Origin: Mesodorylaimus sp. YZB2_4 | Taxonomy: Eukaryota; Nematoda; Enoplea; Dorylaimida; Dorylaimidae | Direction of reading: 5' to 3' | Length of the DNA: 64,000 bases | NCBI GenBank assembly: GCA_030248295.1 | Contig: JASANH010000965.1 | Coordinates: forward strand, 248,001 to 312,000 | In this document: positions 58,621 to 64,000 of the stretch, one piece after another | Layout: the number at the start of each line of letters is the position of its first letter | Numbering within the stretch: position 1 is the stretch's first letter | The notes under the pieces: model-generated | Seen by the model: only the letters and a program-made list of their open reading frames with translations | Database searches by the model: none | What the model was told of the DNA's origin: nothing | Program-made: the position numbers and the translations under genes

Positions 58621-61172
58621 TCAATTCTCGAACTGCAGCTTTCGACGCAGTGTTAACTCGAGTGGTAATCCGATAGAAGGTCTCAAAATCAACTCCCCTT
58701 TTGGACGAATTTGATCACGCCGTAAAACTGATTTGATGGAAAAATAGCGTAAAATCCATGCTAAGACGGTTTTTTCTTCCATTAGAGCAAATCGCTGGCC
58801 TGAAAATACATCAAGAATCAGTAGAATTACAGCGCGGGACATGGAACAGACTGTTCTATAAGTGAAGCTAGAATTACTGACGAAGGATTATTTTCGCACA
58901 AAAGCACAGTTTTCTGGCGTCAGAGTCATCGGATATAAAAATGCCCAGAAATAACCTGATCAGAGGAGGATTTGGATCGAACAAGCCATTCTTACCGATG
59001 CAATTTCTCGACCCAGCAGAGAAAGGCAAATAAGCGTAGGGATGACGGCCGATTGAATTGTCAGGCAGGAATCGATCTGGGTTGTACTTATCTGGTTCCG
59101 GCCAGTACTTGGGATCGCGATGCGCAGCGTAAGGGAATAGAAGAACGGCTGTTCCTTTCGGGACCACACGGCCCACTAAAGTACAGATATATTGCATTTT
59201 TAACGTAAATTGCTAATAGACGGCAATAGCTCACCAAAGTTGGCGTCATCTTTCAACGTGCGACTAAACATTGGAACTGAAGGAAAGAGACGGAGAGACT
59301 CTTTCACACAGCATTCCAAATAGGTCAGGTGTTTAAGATCATCGAACGTGATATCCCTTGAATCATCGCCGAATAAATTGTCCAATTCTTGGTGCACTTT
59401 AGCTTGAATATCTGGATTGCAACCCAGCAAGTGCAGTGTCCAGTTCATACCAGCCGAAGTTGTGTCGTGCCCCTACAAAAGGAAATAGATTTCGTTGAGG
59501 TCGCGAGCATATCGGCACGTTTGTCGGAGCCTCACCTCGAACATGAACGTATTCACTTCGTCGCAAATATCTTGAAAAGTCAGCTGATTCAGATTCTCCA
59601 TATCAATAAGTAAATCAAGAAAGGCTAATCTTTTTTTGCGCTTCATGGTTGGATCATCATCAGCACTAGTGCCCTCCTTTTGTTCCTGTGATCTGGCGAC
59701 GTGGCGTTCCTTAATTACCTGAAACATGGTGCTCATTTTTTCGGATGCGACAGGCTGACGCTGAGCCAGGCTCAGATCAGTTAGAATCGATCATATTGCA
59801 TACCTTCCGAGTGAACCCATGAATAATATCCAGACACCACTGATGTTCTTTGCCACGGCCGTATCTGTTGAAGATAAATTCAGGCCAGAGCCATGGTGCT
59901 TTTTGCCGTTCATGAATGATTTGATTCAGTCTAAAATAACGAGCAACGTGGCCGATGAAGAATCCACAAAAGTTCAGCAAGTTACTCACTTATAAATGGC
60001 TCTGACATAATCGGAGTTCTTGTTCTGTTGTGCGTTCACATTTCGACCCATGGCCGACTCGCAAATAATGTCCAAAGCGCAAAGCGTCATGAAAGGGTAG
60101 ATATCGACCGAGCCTTGACCTGCCTTGGCTTCCATTTTTCTGAGAAGAATTTTAGCTTGTTGATTGTAGACCTCCACGAAATCTTTCAGAATATCGTAGT
60201 GGAAGGTGGGTGTGAGGAGCTTGCGTCGTGGGCGCCATCGCTCAGCGTAGCTGAAGAGAAGAAAGGAATTAAAAGTGACAGTCACGAGGCAGCTTCGCAA
60301 GCAGCACAAGGCTTGCTTGCTGGTTGGCCAGAAACAAATCGGGCTCCATAACGGGTCAGTAAAGCATTTCGTTCCTAGCAGGCCTTCAAATGTACTGAAT
60401 TCAGCAATTATCAATATTACAGTATGCAGGTTATTTGAGAGTTAATGAACTTGTGTCACTCTTTCTCACACTAGAGAGCATTGCTTTTGTGTGTCGCGCT
60501 ACGCTGGACTTATGAAGTGCCGATGTGGCATCAGGCTAGTCTTTTAGGAAGAAGCTGGATTGATAAGTCATGTTTTCTATACAGTGCTTAATTAATATTT
60601 CTCTGTGGTTCAGTGAAATATGATTGCCAAAAAATGCTGCCGTGTCCACTTGACGATGAGAGAAAAATTGCATGTTCCTGCTGTCTTCTAAATCTGTAGT
60701 AGCTTGTGTAGAAAGCGCTCAGATATTAGAAAAATATGACAGCCAGGCGACTCATACCTCGTCAGCAACCCCAGTCCCATCCAAGGTTCCAGCAGTTTGT
60801 ATTCCCTCGACTTGTTGAGATGGACATTGCTGCTCAAAATGACTTCGCATTCCTCCGCCCCGTACACAAGGACATATGGCTTCCACAACAACCAAATACG
60901 GCACATACGAATCGGTTTCTGATACCGAGTACACAAGCCATTGGCCTGCTCAAACCAATCTGCGCAAAAATTTAGTGAATGAGTTCCATAAGGACTTTTT
61001 TGAAGCACTTACCATCTGCGTCCGCTTTGAATTGATGAATATTTCCAATGAAAGGGTAATCTCGAGGCCCGTGTATCTTATTGATGATTAGTCTCAATCG
61101 AAAATACTCCACAAGCCACCAAATAAGGAAAGTGATTGCCGATATGACAAGAAAGGCTAGTGCTACACCCAT
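58621..61172 (-). CDS. Cytochrome P450, CYP4-like
   Basis: Haem monooxygenase anchored in the ER. The start at 61172 gives an N-terminal anchor (MGVALAFLVISAITFLIWWL) and GPRDYPFIGN. Later exons: 60975-60750 (LLEPWMGLGLLT), about 60252-60000 with the C-helix WRPRRKLLTPTFHYDIL, 59935-59800, and 59720-59537 with FMFE. About 59473-59235 carries the oxygen-binding helix GHDTTSAG and ExxR (CVKESLRLFP). About 59170-58990 holds PERF-like NPDRFLPDN and the haem loop PFSAGSRNCIG with the thiolate Cys. The last exon, about 58800-58621, encodes QRFALMEEKTVLAWILRYF. The AGxxTTxx region, WRPRRK and LLTPTFH are typical of CYP4. Exon limits are approximate. Confidence 0.9.
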
Positions 61173-61926
61173 CTTGGGACCGAACGCCTGAGAAAGACTC
61201 CGGACTGGAGATATGGCGACGAAATCTCGTCTGTCGGTACGAATATAGAATTGCGTGAACTTGTACGGGCTGGGGAAAGGTCGTTTACGACGTCTTTCCC
61301 GAATCCGGTTCCTCTTCACTTGGCACCTACTGTATCTAACCCACCAATAACATGTACAAGAGGACTCTGCTCCCGTCTTTGAACGAAACGTCGTAGGAGA
61401 GGCTGTAGGCGCCCGCTCACGCAACCTGCACCTTTCTTCTATGTGTGGATGAAAATAGGCCTGGCCTCGTCGGCGGAATTTTGGTGTTGCGAAACGGATG
61501 TTGAATTGCGTGCAAATATGGTGGCATGGGTAACAGAAGTGTAGATGCGTGAAAATTGGCAAGTGAAGTACAAAAGTGAACTATTCAATTTGTGACCTCG
61601 AATGCCAGGGTTGAGTGGCAAATCGACAGACATCTGTGCTGCTAACTGACAGCTCTGTCTCCCTTGCCTCATTCACTTGTTGATCCTGAGTTAGTTAATG
61701 TCCATACGTCCTGTATGTCACGATGAAATGTACTGTACGGTATTGTACAGCAGTAATCGGATGACCCCCGCACTCCCATAGCGCACTCGGCGATCACCCT
61801 TGGATGATGGTCTGTCCCAAAAATTGTCTGAGGATCAACAGACGAGTCGGAGAGGCAGGCTGACGTAAGATTGCTTATGGCCCCGCATTATGTGCAAACA
61901 GCCAGTGCTGCTTATGAGGTATCAGC
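61173..61926. other. 5' flank of the P450 gene
   Basis: About 750 bp. The P450 frame stays open upstream to 61562 without an in-frame ATG that improves the model, so I kept 61172. The region is the likely P450 promoter. No other gene seen. Confidence 0.4.
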
Positions 61927-63041
61927 CCGCAGTCGCACTACGAATCATTCTCGGGAACGATTCTGGAGTTCTCTAGAATTGATCTCGAGAACCATTGTCC
62001 CCTTGAAATCGCACCAGAATGAGAACTGCTCTCAAGTGTTCTAGGCGAAATCGCATGTAGAACTGTTCTCAAGTCTTTCCTCGGCAGAAAAGTCTGCATT
62101 GGCGCTGATATTCAAAATATCCACTTAACATTCACATCAGACTTTGAATCTGCTGTAGACTTATCTGATAACTCAATTAGCAAAGGACCCATGTACTTAG
62201 GGCAGAAAATAGCAATGTGGGGCGGAATTACCAAACATAATTTAATCCGTCTGAGCTACTAAGAAGTCCCGTATAGCGGCCTATGTGCTATCCGCAGTTG
62301 CAGTCTCAGGGGCATGTACAGTATATATCACGATAAGAAACGCCTCTGCGCGCTACTGATCTCTCTTATTAGGCGTGCTTCTCATCGTGGCTTCTCACTC
62401 TAGTATTCGGGGCTCCTCTTCCCATTTAGCAGTCAGCACGATCTCTCGTTATTGCAATCGCACAATTCTTGCATTGAAAATAAGACCATAATCAGGAGGC
62501 GCGAACAAGACAGCCCTGTGTCAATGAATTTGCGTTAGCTTCGAATAGTAGCTTTGCAGATGCCAAGCGCTAACTGTTCTAGGCTGTATTGAGACACGCA
62601 TAACTTTTCATAGCAGAAGGTGCTAGCGGATATGCGTGGTCATTGGGAATACTTTACAATTTAGGATCTTGCGAAGGACAAGGATATCTTGCGCGAAAAC
62701 ATCTTCCATGTTTGCTGGATTTCCAGACTTTCCCCTCAGGTGCAGACATACCTATCTATGTGGGATTTTCATGCAATATGATGACGATGACAAAAAGGCT
62801 CCGCCATTTTAAAACTAAGCATCGAGAATCGAGCGAGAAGTAATCTCCTGGTCGCACCAGAATGGAGAATCGTTCTCAGGTGAGGGTTGAGCTCGGAGTG
62901 GAGATCAATTCTAGAACGATTCTCGCGAGAAGGGATGCAAAGTCGCACTAGAATGAGACCGATTCTTGACCAGTAGTGCGACCGAGGGACAATTTATCGA
63001 GAACGGTTCTAGAACCATTCTCGGACCTAGTGCGACTGCGG
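61927..63041. mobile_element. DNA element with terminal inverted and subterminal repeats
   Basis: The ends CCGCAGTCGCACTA (61927-61940) and TAGTGCGACTGCGG (63028-63041) are perfect inverse copies, and similarity continues through GAGAACxxTTCT motifs and GGGACAAT/ATTGTCCC. TCGCAC[CT]AGAATG(G)AGA recurs near both ends in both directions (for example 62005, 62852 and 62942). The interior has one 66-residue frame (62643-62843) ending in KRLRHFKTKH, reminiscent of the end of a BED or C2H2 finger. I found no clear target duplication. Confidence 0.7.
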
Positions 63042-63112
63042 TCCTTGTTTCTACGTCGTTTTCGTCCACTTAGGGGCCGCACAAATAGACGTCGAATGCA
63101 AATGAACAATGT
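63042..63112. other. Spacer between two repeats
   Basis: Short spacer between the inverted-repeat element and SINE copy 4. It contains nothing further. Confidence 0.4.
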
Positions 63113-63290
63113 CATGTCATGTCATGTCATACTTTATCCATAGCCAAGCACCATACAGTGCACTCGAGGGCTAAGGAAGACATATGTAGACTGACAGTCA
63201 TTTCCCAAGGCGGGCGTCGAGCCCTCCCCTGTGAGTGCGCACCCAGCGTGAGGCAGGCACCTACCGCTAGATCATGGATCCCTCCCTCCC
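63113..63290 (-). repeat. tRNA-derived SINE, family A, copy 4
   Basis: Its tail of four TGTCA units (on +) is followed by ACTTTATCCATAGCCAAGCAC and CGAGGGCTAAGGA, as in copy 3. Box B is partly decayed (GGGCGTCGAGCCCTCCCC) and box A more so. It is the fourth copy in 64 kb. Confidence 0.8.
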
Positions 63291-63556
63291 CTGTCGTGAA
63301 AATCGTTTTTCTACTGACCCCAGTATGCGGAAACGTCGCATATAAGGCAGAGTTCAAAAATTAAAAAACAGTGCGGACGCCCCTTCCGCAAAAGTTGCGA
63401 GTAGCCAGGAGCACTCTCAAATCGGCACTCCACATAACACTTCCCTTTCCCATCCAACAACTTCACATACAGTAGATCACATTGGCACAACCATGCCCGT
63501 CTTACTAGTATGGTACGCGGAATGGAAAAAGCTAAAAACTAAATACAAAAACACAA

Positions 63557-64000
63557 CTATGACAACTTGACAGCCTCTAATGCATGCTTTGATGAAAGCC
63601 GCTGTTTTTCCAGCTTTTTCCTCCTTTGTTCTCCCAAGCGTTGTTGCCTTTCCTTGTGCTTAGCCTCTTTAAGCACACTATCCACGTCCAACGAAGCTTC
63701 GTCGACGTCCCACGGACTGAACGCATCATCAGCAGCTAGAACGGGTCTTGGCGCGTCATCCAAATCGCCCAATGAAGTAGTATCGACCTAAAATGTCGCA
63801 AATGAAATCCAAATATGGACTACTATACGAAAGCCTACATTTGACATCAAAACATTAATTTCGCTTTGAACAGCGAATCGGTTCTGCGGCGCCGAAGGCA
63901 TGTCGGAAGACCCGCCGCTATATTTTGGCTTTAAGACTATCTAAAGTCAAATACACAATTTTATGAACATTACTGCATGAAAAAATAAGGACTTACTTTC
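63557..64000 (-). CDS. C-terminal exons of an unidentified gene (runs off window)
   Basis: Exons read in frame: 63997->64000, 63940-63839 and 63787-63557. The sequence has a Ser/Pro-rich part (SGGSSDMPSAPQNRFAVQSE), an acidic stretch (DDAFSPWDVDEASLDVD) and a basic helical end (EAKHKERQQRLGEQRRKKLE) before the stop. An acidic patch followed by an Arg/Lys-rich helix occurs in several adaptor and kinase-like proteins (for example SCYL), but I do not recognise the family. Low-complexity composition makes homology calls unsafe. Confidence 0.55.

Overview
This window is nuclear DNA of an invertebrate animal, most likely a bilaterian. Genes are split by short GT-AG introns, and several belong to animal-type families: polycystin-2, a calcium-channel alpha2delta subunit, an anoctamin, a rhodopsin-like GPCR and a CYP4-type P450. 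The transposon load is also typical of animals: tRNA-derived SINEs, BEL/Pao, Tc1 and non-LTR elements. I cannot fix the phylum from sequence alone.

Layout, left to right. Positions 1-3275 (+) hold the 3' half of a polycystin-2 gene, from just before pore-helix region S5 to the stop, with a SINE in one intron. Positions 3732-16521 (-) hold a complete CACNA2D-type alpha2delta gene whose introns are packed with repeats: a SINE carrying a solo-LTR-like insert, poly-C runs, a dispersed repeat and a stray anoctamin fragment. Positions 17326-19861 (-) encode COP9 signalosome subunit 3. Positions 20555-25006 (+) encode an 892-residue serine-rich, coiled-coil-ended protein with a possible N-myristoylation signal (CCSER-like). 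Positions 26366-27601 (+) are a broken, partly near-identical copy of the anoctamin at 44357-47874. Positions 28486-31450 (-) are a decayed BEL/Pao retrotransposon split by a 5'-truncated LINE. Then come a single-exon GPCR (32507-33811, -), a Tc1-like transposon with IR/DR ends (34659-36296), a C-type lectin/PAN secreted protein (36736-38290, -), cyclophilin A (39790-40458, +), a duplicated GPCR 3' end (41316-41815), a LINE scrap and the full anoctamin.

Positions 49185-53110 (-) hold a secreted M60-type metallopeptidase with a ricin-like domain. One of its introns carries a 721-bp element with TRIM architecture: direct terminal repeats, a PBS-like start, a purine tract and a 5-bp target duplication. 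After it lie an MJ1316-domain protein (54078-54710, -), a 110-residue proline/cysteine-rich CYSTM-like protein (56461-57791, +), a CYP4-type P450 (58621-61172, -), an inverted-repeat DNA element with subterminal motifs (61927-63041) and the 3' end of an unidentified gene (63557-64000, -).

The genes do not form an operon or one pathway. Polycystin-2, alpha2delta and anoctamin are all membrane calcium-signalling proteins, but nothing here shows that their adjacency is functional. The most notable signals are the TRIM-like element, the solo-LTR inside a SINE, the three-way dispersal of anoctamin sequence with signs of gene conversion, and the nested LINE-in-BEL/Pao insertion.
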